DNA of 64,000 nt from JAVEDQ01 sp963783105 (GCA_963783105.1 CAWAMI010000002.1:495558-559557); one strand, 5' to 3'; counted from the first letter of the stretch, positions 48,580 to 56,978 are shown. Notes: a model not told the origin generated them from the letters alone. Numbers and translations are program-made.

Positions 48580-50793
48580 ATGAGCAGTGGAGCCGCGAGC
48601 GCCGCTGCCGCAGCCCTTCTGCCGCAGGTGACCTTCGACAGTCCCGCGGCGGTCCTGCTCGTCGAGCTCGGCACCCGCCGGGTGGTGCAGGCCAACCCGC
48701 TGGCGATTCAGCTCGCGCCCGGCGTCGCGCTCCCGGCCGGGGTCGACGACTGGTCCGACGCGGCCGGGCTCCGCGACCTCGGCGAGGAGGAACTGTCGGA
48801 GACCGACCATCCGCTGTCGCTCGCGGCGGCGGGTCGGCCGGTGAACGGCCAGTCGGTCACCGCCCGCCGGGCCTCGGACGCCACCGGCGCCCGGGAACCG
48901 CTGTTCGTGATCGGACTCCCCCTGTCCGACGCGGCCGACCTGGACGGCTACTCCCTCGTCGTCCTCCTGCCGCTGCGGGACCGGGAGGCGATCGGGGCCG
49001 CCACGAGCACCGCCGCCAGTGAAGCCCAGCTGCGGGACCGCGCCGTGCTCGCCACCGGCATCTCCTTCGCCCTCGCCGACGCGCGGTCCGACGACCTGCC
49101 GCTGATCTGGGTCAACCCCGCCTTCACGCTGACCACGGGCTACTCCGCGGAAGAAGCCGTCGGACGCAACTGCCGCTTCCTGCAGGGGCCGGCCACCGAC
49201 CGGCAGACCGTCCGCCGGTTACGCGAGGGACTCGAGCGCGGCGAGGACGTCTCCGCCACCCTGCTGAACTACCGCAAGGACGGCACCGCCTTCTGGAACC
49301 AGCTGGCCATGAGCCCGGTCTACGACGGCGACGGCGCGCTGACGCACTTCGTCGGCGTGCAGACCGACGTGACGGAACGGGTGGAGGCGGACCGGATCCG
49401 CGACGAGGCCCTTGCCGCGGAGCGGGCGGCGCGCGGCGACGCCGACCGCGCGCGGGTCGAGGCGGACAAGGCCCGCGCGGAGGCCGAGGAGTCGGCCCGC
49501 GCCGCCGCGAGGGCGCTTCGCCTGGCAGACCGCTCGAAGGCCCGGCTCGCCCTCGTCGCCGAGGCGACCGGGTTGCTGGCCGCCACGCTCGACGTCGACG
49601 ACTCCCTCGAGCGGCTGACGAGCTTGATCGTCCCGCTGCTCGCCGACTGGGTGGTGATCCACCTGGCCGACGACTCGGGCCGGCTGAACCGGGCGCTGGT
49701 TCGGCACCGCGACGGCTTCGAGGACCTGCTGGAGCGTTACGCCGCGATGGCACCGGCCGGCGAAGGCACGGATCGGCCGCTCCAGGATCTCCTCGAGGGC
49801 GCTCCGCCCCGGCTCGTCGCGGAGTACCACGCCCCCGACGAGTCGCGGATGACTGCCGAGGAGCGAGCCGGCCACGAGGTCCGGATGCAGCTCGGGGCCG
49901 AGTCGCTGATGTTCGTCCCGCTCGTCGCCCGGCGGCGGGTGCTCGGCACGATGACCTTCGTCCACGGGCCGTCGGGCCGCCGCTTCACGGCCGACGACCT
50001 CGACCTCGCCGCCGACCTCGGCCGCCGCGCGGGTCTCGCGCTCGACAACGCGCGGCTGTACATGATGGAGCACCGGACCGCGGTGACGCTGCAGCGCGGG
50101 CTGCTCCCGCAGCTGCCGGCGATCCCCGGACTGGCGCTGGCCGCCGACTACCTGCCGGCGGCGCAGGACACGCAGGTGGGCGGCGACTGGTGGGACGTGT
50201 TCGCGCTACCGGACGGCGCGACCGGTCTCGCGATCGGCGACGTGATGGGCCACGACCTGGCCGCGGCCGCCGCGATGGGCCAGCTGCGCAGCGTGCTGCG
50301 GACCTGTGCGTGGGCCGGCGACAGCGCCGCGACCGTGCTGGACCGGATGGACCAGCTCGTGCAGGGCTTCGAGATGGCCCAGCTCGCGACCTGCATCTAC
50401 GCGCGGCTGCAGCCCGTCGACAACCCACCCGGGCGCCGCGGCCTGCCGCGGCTGCGCTGGGGGAACGCCGGTCACCTGCCGCCGGTGCTGCTCGACCGGG
50501 ACGGCACGGCCCGCCTGCTCGACGCGCCGAGCAGCGTGCCCCTCGGCGTTCCGCTGGACGCGGCGCGCGGGCAGGGTGACGTCTCGCTGCCACCCGGGTC
50601 GACGGTGCTGCTCTACACCGACGGGCTGGTCGAGACGCGTGGCGGCGACATCGACCACGACCTGGAGACGCTGCTCGACCTGGTCCGCGGGCACCGACCC
50701 GAGGACGGTCCGCAGGCCCTCGTCGACCTCCTGATCGCACAGGTGGGCGAGCTCAACGACGACGTCGCGCTGCTCGCCGTCCAGGTGCCCTGA
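48580..50793 (+). CDS. PAS/LOV-GAF-SpoIIE photoreceptor-type PP2C phosphatase
   Basis: 737 residues from ATG 48580. Domain order: a degenerate N-terminal PAS (about 15-140), a LOV domain (about 150-270), a coiled coil rich in Ala/Arg/Glu (ADRARVEADKARAEAEESAR), GAF (about 330-480) and a SpoIIE/PP2C domain (about 500-735). The LOV signature GRNCRFLQ is complete, with the flavin-adduct Cys at residue 198, and is followed by NYRKDGTAFWNQLAMSPV and HFVGVQTDVTER. The phosphatase keeps the metal aspartates: GGDWWDVF, IGDVMGHD, YTDGLVETRG and NDDVALLAV. It probably dephosphorylates an anti-anti-sigma STAS protein when blue light is sensed (inference). Confidence 0.92.
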   Translation: MSSGAASAAAAALLPQVTFDSPAAVLLVELGTRRVVQANPLAIQLAPGVALPAGVDDWSDAAGLRDLGEEELSETDHPLSLAAAGRPVNGQSVTARRASDATGAREPLFVIGLPLSDAADLDGYSLVVLLPLRDREAIGAATSTAASEAQLRDRAVLATGISFALADARSDDLPLIWVNPAFTLTTGYSAEEAVGRNCRFLQGPATDRQTVRRLREGLERGEDVSATLLNYRKDGTAFWNQLAMSPVYDGDGALTHFVGVQTDVTERVEADRIRDEALAAERAARGDADRARVEADKARAEAEESARAAARALRLADRSKARLALVAEATGLLAATLDVDDSLERLTSLIVPLLADWVVIHLADDSGRLNRALVRHRDGFEDLLERYAAMAPAGEGTDRPLQDLLEGAPPRLVAEYHAPDESRMTAEERAGHEVRMQLGAESLMFVPLVARRRVLGTMTFVHGPSGRRFTADDLDLAADLGRRAGLALDNARLYMMEHRTAVTLQRGLLPQLPAIPGLALAADYLPAAQDTQVGGDWWDVFALPDGATGLAIGDVMGHDLAAAAAMGQLRSVLRTCAWAGDSAATVLDRMDQLVQGFEMAQLATCIYARLQPVDNPPGRRGLPRLRWGNAGHLPPVLLDRDGTARLLDAPSSVPLGVPLDAARGQGDVSLPPGSTVLLYTDGLVETRGGDIDHDLETLLDLVRGHRPEDGPQALVDLLIAQVGELNDDVALLAVQVP

Positions 50794-50820
50794 ACCCGGC
50801 CGGGAACCCGGGCGGATCCG

Positions 50821-51414
50821 TCAGACCCGCTCGCCGGTCTGCTTCGAGATGGCTTTGCGCGTGAGGTCGATGTGGGCGAGGAGGGACCACGTCACCTGCT
50901 CGACCGGGGCCGCGCCGTTGACGGAGACCAGGCGCTCGCGCTCGCGGTAGTACTCGATCAGCGGGACCGTCTGCTCCTCGTAGACGTCGAGGCGACGCTC
51001 GATGACCTCCTGGCGGTCCTCCACACCGCGGGCGCGGGCGAGCATGCGGTCGATGAGGTCCTCCCGCGGCACGTCGAGGTAGCAGGCGATCTGGACGGAG
51101 ACGCCGAGGTCCCTCGCCGTGCCGTAGGCGGTCTCGGCCTGGGCGACGGTGCGAGGGAACCCGTCGAGCACGTAGCCCCCGGCCTCGCTGGCGGCCACGA
51201 CCGGCTTGCGGAGCATGTCGAGCACCACGGCGTCGGGGACGAGGTCGCCGCGCTCGATGTACTCCTTCGCGGTGCGACCGATCGACGTCTCGCGCTTCAC
51301 GTGGTCGCGCAACAGGTCGCCGCTGGAGATGTGTGCGACCCCGAAGTGCTCTGCCACCCGTACCGCCTGGGTGCCCTTGCCAGCACCGGGTGCACCGATC
51401 ATCAGCAACCGCAA
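50821..51414 (-). CDS. adk: Adenylate kinase, short form
   Basis: 197 residues from TTG 51414 with GGAGG seven bases upstream; the frame is open further but without homology. P-loop LLMIGAPGAGKGTQ, AMP-binding HISSGDLLRDHVKRET and LDGFPRTVAQAE, and a short lid (LARARGVEDRQEVIERRLDVYEEQTVPL) without zinc cysteines. It interconverts ATP+AMP and 2 ADP. Actinomycetes keep an adk next to secY in the ribosomal protein cluster; this one sits outside such a cluster, so it may be a second copy. Convergent with the SpoIIE gene. Confidence 0.9.
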   Translation of the reverse strand: MRLLMIGAPGAGKGTQAVRVAEHFGVAHISSGDLLRDHVKRETSIGRTAKEYIERGDLVPDAVVLDMLRKPVVAASEAGGYVLDGFPRTVAQAETAYGTARDLGVSVQIACYLDVPREDLIDRMLARARGVEDRQEVIERRLDVYEEQTVPLIEYYRERERLVSVNGAAPVEQVTWSLLAHIDLTRKAISKQTGERV

Positions 51415-51537
51415 CGGAGGTCCTCCCTCTCGAACTTCTTCGCAAATCGGCCTTCCCGCTCGGGCCACCCTCAGTCGAACCGTTGGTCGTGGGTCGGGTC
51501 ACGACATCTGCTGGGGTCGGTCTGCCAGAGTGCCCTC

Positions 51538-52587
51538 ATGGACCCCAGCACGACTCCCTGCGCCGCCCTGTCCGGGGCACCGGCCGATTTCCCCTGCGGA
51601 GACGTCGATCTCGGCGACGGCGTACGCGCCTGGCTGCAGCCGAACGGCGGTTGGGGCGAGACGAACGCCGGTCTGGTGAGCGACGGCGGGACGTCCCTGC
51701 TCGTGGACACCCTGTGGGACGCCCGCCTCGCCGAGCAGATGCTCGAGGGGTTCGCAGAGCCGCTGCGCACCGCGCCGATCGAGACGGTCGTGACGACGCA
51801 CCGCGACGGAGACCACTGGTGGGGCAACCTCGCCGTCCCGACGTCGGCGACGATCGTGACGAGCCGGGCCGCGGCCGCGGAGATGGCGGCCGAGCCGCCG
51901 CCCTCAGCGCTGGGGCGACTGGCCCGGCTGGCCCGGCTGGGCACCCGGCTCCCGGGCGGGCTGGGCCGGGTCTCGCGATACACCCGCGACATGTTGCGGC
52001 CCTTCGCGCACGCCGGGCTGTCGGTGCGCCGCCCCGACGAGACCTTCGAGGGCGAACGGTCTTTGCCCGTCGGGTCGCGCTCGGTCCAGGCCGTCGAGGT
52101 GGGCCCTGCGCACACCGAGGGCGACGTCGTCGTGCACGTACCGCACGCGGGCGTCGTGTTCTGCGGCGACATCCTGTTCGCCGGCGTCACGCCGGTGGTC
52201 TGGTCCGGCCCGATCTCTGGATGGGTGACGGCACTGGACACCTGCCTGGGCCTGGACGCCGACCGGTTCGTCCCGGGTCACGGCCCGCTGGCCGACGCCG
52301 ACGACGTTCGCGCGCTCCGCGGCTACTGGACCTGGCTGCTCGAGACCGGCGCGGCCGAGCACGCGGCGGGCCGCGAGCCCCTCGCGGCCGCCCGGCGCCT
52401 CGTCCGCAGCGAGGGCTTCGGGCCCTACCGACGGTGGCTGGCGCCGGAGCGGCTGGTGCTCAACCTCGTCTGCCTGTACCGCGAGCTCGAGGGGAAGCCG
52501 CCGCTGGAGGCGTCCGCCGCGAACCGGCTGCGGCTGTTCCGGATGGTCGCGGACCTGGCCGCCGACCCTGCGCTCGCGTCGCGCTGA
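51538..52587 (+). CDS. Metallo-beta-lactamase-fold hydrolase
   Basis: 349 residues from ATG 51538. MBL motifs: NAGLVSDGGTSLLVDTLWD, VVTTHRDGDHWWGN near residue 85 (HxDxDH; the second His of the usual HxHxDH is Asp), VGPAHTEGDVVVHVPHAGVVFCGDILF (His and Asp) and FVPGHGPLADADDVRAL (His). The HRDGDHWWGN form is common in this subfamily with glyoxalase-II-like or lactonase-like members. A helical C-terminal domain (about 80 residues) follows. Substrate unknown. Confidence 0.88.
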   Translation: MDPSTTPCAALSGAPADFPCGDVDLGDGVRAWLQPNGGWGETNAGLVSDGGTSLLVDTLWDARLAEQMLEGFAEPLRTAPIETVVTTHRDGDHWWGNLAVPTSATIVTSRAAAAEMAAEPPPSALGRLARLARLGTRLPGGLGRVSRYTRDMLRPFAHAGLSVRRPDETFEGERSLPVGSRSVQAVEVGPAHTEGDVVVHVPHAGVVFCGDILFAGVTPVVWSGPISGWVTALDTCLGLDADRFVPGHGPLADADDVRALRGYWTWLLETGAAEHAAGREPLAAARRLVRSEGFGPYRRWLAPERLVLNLVCLYRELEGKPPLEASAANRLRLFRMVADLAADPALASR

Positions 52588-52805
52588 GTACGGCAGCCTG
52601 AGGCGGCTGAGGGCACGCCAGCGTCCGCGGCTGCCTGCTGCATCAGATGGTGGGCGTCATCTCTGGACACCGGGTTCTTGACGGACGCGTGTTATCAGCG
52701 GCGTGGCCGATCGCTCGAGCGGGTGTAGCCGACGCCGGGTGAGCTCGACATATGGTGCCGCACGAATGCCGCGGCGCACGCCGTACTACCGGCCGCCGCG
52801 CACGA

Positions 52806-53132
52806 TCACGGTGCTGCCCGCAGTCGGGTGACGGCTGCGTCCAGTTCGGGCAGGTCGTGGTCCACGGTGGCCTGCACGATGGCGTGGTTGGTGTCGAAGT
52901 AGCGGTGAGCGAGGTGGTCGCGCATGCGTGCGATCTGAGCCCACGGGATCCCGGCCTCGGCGTCCGTCACGGAGGCGGGTAAGGCCTTGACGGCTTCACC
53001 GATCTCTAGCAGCCGGATCCGCACCGCGTCGAATATCAAGCCGTCGGACAGGTCGCCTCGCGTCAGATGGTCGGCGATTGCGGTGATGGCGTCGGCGATG
53101 TCGGCCAGCCGTTGGTCGACGCGATCGGTCAC
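52806..53132 (-). CDS. HEPN-family toxin (HepT-like)
   Basis: 108 residues from GTG 53132, overlapping the MNT gene stop (GTGA). The HEPN RNase signature Rx4H is in MRDHLAHRYFDTNHAIV. The helices before it (VDQRLADIADAITAIADHL, IFDAVRIRLLEIGEAVKAL) match HepT toxins. HepT cleaves RNA, and its MNT partner AMPylates it near the RDHLAHRY tyrosine to neutralise it. The upstream antitoxin fits this module completely. Toxin activity is inferred from family. Confidence 0.88.
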   Translation of the reverse strand: MTDRVDQRLADIADAITAIADHLTRGDLSDGLIFDAVRIRLLEIGEAVKALPASVTDAEAGIPWAQIARMRDHLAHRYFDTNHAIVQATVDHDLPELDAAVTRLRAAP

Positions 53133-53638
53133 AGGGCGATCATCTCGGCTTCGACGTCTGCCCGCATGCGGGCCTTGAGGTTCGTCGCCGGGACGAGGTC
53201 GACGCGGCACCCCACGATGGCTTCGAGCTCGTCCCGAATTCGTCCGAGTGCGACCAGACCCATGCCGGCCGGTAGGTCGACCAGCAGGTCGAGGTCGCTG
53301 TCCGGGCGGTCCTCGCCTCGGGCGACGCTGCCGAAGACCCGCACGTTGCGGACGCCGTAGTTGTCAGCCGCTTCGAGCATCCGCCGCCGCCCGCGCCGCA
53401 CCCGCCGTCCAATCGGGCCGTTCAGGGAGTCAAACCTCCGCGGCGTCTCCCGCAGCTGCAGGTCGAGTTCGAAGCCCGTTGCAGCGATCAGCGCGGCGAG
53501 AGTCGGCACTGATGGTTGCCGGCGGCCCGACTCGTATGCGCTGACCACGCTCTGCGTGATGCCGGCTCGAGCTGCCAGCTGACTCTGGGTCAGGTGCGAC
53601 CGCAGCCGCGCTGACCGCAACGCTGCTGCACCGTCCAT
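53129..53638 (-). CDS. XRE HTH-MNT nucleotidyltransferase fusion antitoxin
   Basis: 169 residues. Residues 1-65 form an XRE helix-turn-helix: LRSARLRSHLTQSQLAARAGITQSVVSAYESGRRQPSVPTLAALIAATG. Residues 85-165 form a minimal nucleotidyltransferase: NYGVRNVRVFGSVARGEDRPDSDLDLLVDLPAGM, with the GSx10DxD metal site intact, and VDLVPATNLKARM. MntA antitoxins AMPylate HepT; the added HTH lets the antitoxin bind its own promoter directly. Most mntA-hepT pairs lack such a fusion. The pair is on the minus strand with a short AT-rich stretch upstream (53640-53700) as possible promoter. Confidence 0.9.
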   Translation of the reverse strand: MDGAAALRSARLRSHLTQSQLAARAGITQSVVSAYESGRRQPSVPTLAALIAATGFELDLQLRETPRRFDSLNGPIGRRVRRGRRRMLEAADNYGVRNVRVFGSVARGEDRPDSDLDLLVDLPAGMGLVALGRIRDELEAIVGCRVDLVPATNLKARMRADVEAEMIAL

Positions 53639-53705
53639 CAGTCAATCATAGCGGATCGTAACTATTTTGTGTGGTGAGGTCCATCTCAACACCGCCGTGT
53701 GAGGG

Positions 53706-54393
53706 TCAGGTGCCGGAGGACATGTAAGCGGCGAGGATGTAGTTGGGATGGCGGTCGAGGTTGTTGCGAGCGCGGTCGTAGCGCATGGTCGTGCGGGGGT
53801 CGGCGTGCCGGGCGGCGGTCTGGACGTCGCGGAGGTCGTCGCCGGCGTCGAGCATGGTGGTCACGTACGTGTGGCGCAGCATGTGCGGATGGACGCGCAC
53901 GGCGCTGAGGCCGGTGGTGCGGGCCAGGGTGCGGAGTCGACGGGTGGTGGCTTGCCGGTCCATCGGTGCGCCGCGGGTGTTGCGCAGCAGCGGGCCGCGT
54001 TCGCACTCGCTGATGGCCTGGTCGACCGCGCGCCCGACGGCGGGTGGCAGGGGCACGAGCGCGGTCTTGTCGCCCTTGCCGTGCACCCGCAGTACCCGGT
54101 GTCCGTGTTCCTCTCCGACGTCGGCGATGGTGGCGCCGACGGCTTCGAAGACGCGGAGGCCGAGGAGTCCGAGCAGGCAGACGGATCTCCTGCTGCCAAC
54201 GGAGGAACAGCTCGACATGGGCCCGCTGGGCCTGAAGCGGCGGTAGCCGATGCTCGGCACACCAGGTCAGGTAGCGGCGAAGATCGCTCTCGTTGTGCAG
54301 CCGGGACCAGCCCTTGTACCGGGCCAGGTAGGCCGCGACAGCGAGCCGGACAGGATCAGTGGTGCTGCTGGGCAGCGGCTCGGTAGAGGTCAT
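53706..54393 (-). pseudogene. Tyrosine recombinase gene with internal deletion and frameshift
   Basis: The N-terminal SAM-like domain starts at ATG 54393 (MTSTEPLPSSTTD, HNESDLRRYLTWCAEHRLPP, AHVELFLRWQQEIRL) and loses the frame near 54200. The catalytic domain continues in another frame (LLGLLGLRVFEAVGATIADV, HGKGDKTALVPLPP, VHPHMLRHTYVTTMLDAGDD, TAARHADPRTTMRYDRARNN) to the stop at 53706. All active-site residues (Arg, Lys, His-x-x-Arg, His, Tyr) are still encoded. Compared with related XerC/D-type integrases, roughly 55 residues between the two domains are missing as well. It lies between two toxin-antitoxin pairs. A relic of a mobile element. Confidence 0.82.
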
Positions 54394-54760
54394 GACCGGC
54401 AACGGTCCGGCCCGGTACGCCGCGACAGCAACCGGCCCGACTCGCCGATCCACGGCGTGGTCGGGTGCGCGGCCGGGAGCGCCGACGGGCATGCCGGGGC
54501 GAGGTCGCGGCCTCGGCCTCGGCCTCGGCCTGTAGGTCGAGGTACGTCTTGCGAGCCGGCATCGCGTGGATGACCAACTCGTCGCCGTTCTCGAGGACGA
54601 GCACCACCGTCTCCAGCAGGCGGGCTGCGGTGTCGAAGCCCAGTCGCAACTCCCGGTGGGGAGGCCCGTCATCGTCCAGGGGCTCGATCCAGAGCGACCA
54701 CTCGGCTGCCTGGATCGCGTCCTCCGTCGACACGCCGTGTGCGCTTCGGTGGACCCTCAC
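54356..54760 (-). CDS. BrnT-like toxin with a run-on C-terminus
   Basis: 134 residues from GTG 54760, overlapping the antitoxin stop. Residues 1-80 read as a BrnT/HicA-like small toxin: HRSAHGVSTEDAIQAAEWSL, LDDDGPPHRELRLGFDTAARLLETVVLVLENGDELVIHAMPARKTYLDL. Relatives stop soon after the MHAMPxRxxY motif. Here the frame continues for another 55 low-complexity residues (AEAEAEAATSPRHARRRSRP) and overlaps the integrase start at 54393. The true stop has probably been lost through the integrase-linked rearrangement. Activity unknown. Confidence 0.68.
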   Translation of the reverse strand: MRVHRSAHGVSTEDAIQAAEWSLWIEPLDDDGPPHRELRLGFDTAARLLETVVLVLENGDELVIHAMPARKTYLDLQAEAEAEAATSPRHARRRSRPRTRPRRGSASRAGCCRGVPGRTVAGHDLYRAAAQQHH

Positions 54761-54996
54761 GCAGCGAAGTGGGCCAGCGCGGCTCGGATCGCCTCGGACC
54801 TGCTCATGTCCTTCCTGGCTGCTGCGTCGTCGAGAGCGTCAAGCTCTTCGGTAGTCAGCCGGACGGCCACGACCTGCATCGGTTCAGCCCCGCGACCGGG
54901 GCGCCCGCGCCCCCGACGCTTGAGGGAGTCGACGTCGTACCCCGCTTCGGCCTCGTCGGCCCACTGCTGGATCTGGCCCTCGCTCACCACGCGCAT
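54757..54996 (-). CDS. Ribbon-helix-helix antitoxin
   Basis: 79 residues. C-terminal RHH fold: PMQVVAVRLTTEELDALDDAAARKDMSRSEAIRAALAHF, the CopG/Arc pattern. The N-terminus (SEGQIQQWADEAEAGYDVDSLKRRGRGRPG) is the type seen in many actinobacterial antitoxins. It overlaps the toxin gene by four bases, the common antitoxin-first order, and should bind its own promoter as a dimer. Confidence 0.85.
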   Translation of the reverse strand: MRVVSEGQIQQWADEAEAGYDVDSLKRRGRGRPGRGAEPMQVVAVRLTTEELDALDDAAARKDMSRSEAIRAALAHFAA

Positions 54997-55383
54997 ATCG
55001 TAAGACGAAAATGAGTCCGGTTCCAGAGTCGATGCGCCGGCGCCATGAGCGCCCGCACGTCGACGTAGCGGCGCGTGCGAGCTCAGCGGCGTGGTCGGTC
55101 ACTTCAGACGGCGCCCGCCGGGCTCGGCAGACGCGCAGTATCCGGCTACCGCGCGGGTGCACGTCTGGGGGTGTGGTGGATCTGGGTCGCCATAGGTGCC
55201 CGGATCTCCCACACCCCGCGGGACTCCTGTGCGCGTGGGTGCCGATACCGTGCGCTGCACCCGACCTTCGGCATGGTCGTACACCACCACTCACGGACTG
55301 CTGATCGGCAAGGTCGACTTATACGAGCTCGGGAACTGCTGCCGCACCTCCGTCGACCTGAGCGACCGGGTCAGTCCAGCGCC
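54997..55383. other. 387-bp gene-free gap beside the toxin-antitoxin genes
   Basis: No supported gene is seen on either strand. The short open frames here lack ribosome sites and codon bias. A strong inverted repeat (listed separately at 55168-55217) is the only structure noticed. The promoter of the antitoxin gene must lie at its left end near 55000-55060. Confidence 0.5.
55168..55217. repeat. Hairpin with 19-bp imperfect stem
   Basis: GGGGTGTGG-T-GGATCTGGG (55168-55186) pairs with CCC-GGATCT-C-CCACACCCC (55199-55217): 16 Watson-Crick pairs, two G.U pairs in RNA and one mismatch, around a 12-nt loop. There is no T-tract. Possible terminator, structured RNA or recombination-site remnant. Confidence 0.55.
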
Positions 55384-56469
55384 TCAATCGCGCGCGTCCT
55401 TCTCCCGCCGCTCCCGCTCGCGCTTGCTGTAGGTCGCCTTCCGCACCGCGGCTTCGGACTCGAAGCTGGAGCCGAGGGCGCCGGCGACGATGCCGAAGGA
55501 GCTGGAGAGCCAGACGATCCGGGCGTACTCCATCGACGAGGCCGGGTGTCCCAGCTGTTTCGCGAGGAAGGCCTGGTCGATGACGGCGAGCGCGGCCAGG
55601 AACGCGACCGCGAACAGTAGGACATACATGCACGCGACGCCGACCGTCAGCGTCACCACGCTGGAGACGTTGTAGAGCAGCACGTCCTCCCGCTCGTCCT
55701 TGCTCGCCGACCGCTCCCACAGGTTGTTGTAGAGCAGCAGCCAGGTCGCCATCGCCAAGATGGCCGCGACGTTGATGAGCGCGAGGCGCCAGCCGGCGAG
55801 CGCGTCGGCCAGGGACCAGAAGCTCGTCGTCACGACGCCGTACGCCGCGGTCGCCGCGGCCGTCGCCGTCGCCCCGGCCAGGTGCGGCACGAGCCGCCAG
55901 GGACGGTTGTCCCGGACCATCCCCGACAGCAGCCGCAGACGTCCGCGCAGCCCGAGCAGGACGAGGTGTTCGTCGACCTCCTCATCCTCGGACTCGATCC
56001 GTCGTAGCGGCGCGAAGCGGCCCTGCCCCCGCTCGCGCCCGACGTCGAGCCGCTCACCGAGCAGGTGCTCGAGGACGTGCGCCACCGACCGGCGCGCACG
56101 GCGACGGACGCCGACGGCCCCGAGCGCGGGCATCGAGAGCAGGCCCACGCACTGCTCGGTGCTGTAGTCCGAGACGATCGGCTGCCGCCCCGCCCGCCGC
56201 GGCAGGTCGGTCAGCAGGACGAGGGCGTCCCAGCCGTGGCGCTCCCGTTCCTTGCCGAGCTTGGTCAGCGAGATCCGGCCGTCCTCGTCCACGTCGACGT
56301 CGTTCGGAAACACCTCGACGGTCCACGTCGCCTCGCCCGAGTTCCGGGAGCCCCCATCGGCGGAGTCGGAGCGCAGTTGGTCGGCGACCGACTGGGCGGC
56401 CTGCATCGGCAACCCAACGTCGGCCAGGAGGCCGAGAGCGATCGTGCGCACCGCGTCAGCCCGGTCCAT
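55384..56469 (-). CDS. Actinobacterial multi-pass membrane protein of unknown function
   Basis: 361 residues. The first 190 residues are soluble and charged (DVDVDEDGRISLTKLGKERERHGWDALVLLTDLPRRAGRQPIVSDYS). Four or five hydrophobic helices follow from about residue 195 (LVPHLAGATATAAATAAYGVVTTSFWSLADALAGWR to CMYVLLFAVAFLAALAVIDQAFL), ending in SSFGIVAGALGSSFESEAAVRKATYSKRERERREKD. Databases have mislabelled such proteins as methylenetetrahydrofolate dehydrogenase; no such active site is visible. It shares a strand with the next membrane protein (11-bp gap). Confidence 0.8.
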   Translation of the reverse strand: MDRADAVRTIALGLLADVGLPMQAAQSVADQLRSDSADGGSRNSGEATWTVEVFPNDVDVDEDGRISLTKLGKERERHGWDALVLLTDLPRRAGRQPIVSDYSTEQCVGLLSMPALGAVGVRRRARRSVAHVLEHLLGERLDVGRERGQGRFAPLRRIESEDEEVDEHLVLLGLRGRLRLLSGMVRDNRPWRLVPHLAGATATAAATAAYGVVTTSFWSLADALAGWRLALINVAAILAMATWLLLYNNLWERSASKDEREDVLLYNVSSVVTLTVGVACMYVLLFAVAFLAALAVIDQAFLAKQLGHPASSMEYARIVWLSSSFGIVAGALGSSFESEAAVRKATYSKRERERREKDARD

Positions 56470-56480
56470 CCGTCGATCCG

Positions 56481-56978
56481 TCAGCCCAGCCCGACGGCGT
56501 CCTTCGCCTTGGCCACGAGGTCGAAGTGGTTGACCGCCCAGACGGCGACGACGGCCGCGACGATGCCGCCCACCGTGATGATCGTCGAGGAGACCGGATG
56601 CACCTTCGCGTGCTGCCAGGCCTCGCGGCCCTTCTGCCGGAACGACTCGAACAGCCGGTGCGCCCAGGAGAACTCCGTGGACCAGACGTAGAGACCCAGC
56701 AGCACCGGCGGGATCGTCAGCGGACCCGGCAGCACCGCCAGCGCGATACCGAGAGCGATGAACGCCAGCCCGAGGACGAAGACCCCGATGCGGTAGGCGT
56801 GCCCGATGCCCGGCTTGCGCCGCGTCCGGTCACGCCAGCTGCCGCGCGGGACCGGAGCAGCGCCCCCCAACCCAGGGGTCGGGTTCTCGTCGGCCGTCTC
56901 GTCGCCTGTGGTCCTGTCGTCGGTCGTCCTGTCCTCGACGGCACCGCCGTCGGTGCGACGGTCGCTGGTCGAGGACAC
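56481..56978 (-). CDS. PGPGW-type transmembrane protein
   Basis: 165 residues from GTG 56978 with GAAGGAG upstream. A 55-residue acidic N-terminus (TTDDRTTGDETADENPTPG) is followed by two helices: YRIGVFVLGLAFIALGIALAVLPGPLTIPPVLLGLYVWSTEFSWA and STIITVGGIVAAVVAVWAVNHF. The LPGPLTIPPVLLG loop is a variant of the PGPGW/PGPG motif of this actinobacterial family. Function unknown. Possibly co-transcribed with the downstream membrane protein. Confidence 0.82.
   Translation of the reverse strand: MSSTSDRRTDGGAVEDRTTDDRTTGDETADENPTPGLGGAAPVPRGSWRDRTRRKPGIGHAYRIGVFVLGLAFIALGIALAVLPGPLTIPPVLLGLYVWSTEFSWAHRLFESFRQKGREAWQHAKVHPVSSTIITVGGIVAAVVAVWAVNHFDLVAKAKDAVGLG

Noticed and set aside
52588..52805. 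Short frames between the MBL and HEPN genes
   Set aside because: No start with a ribosome site and no recognisable protein; treated as intergenic.
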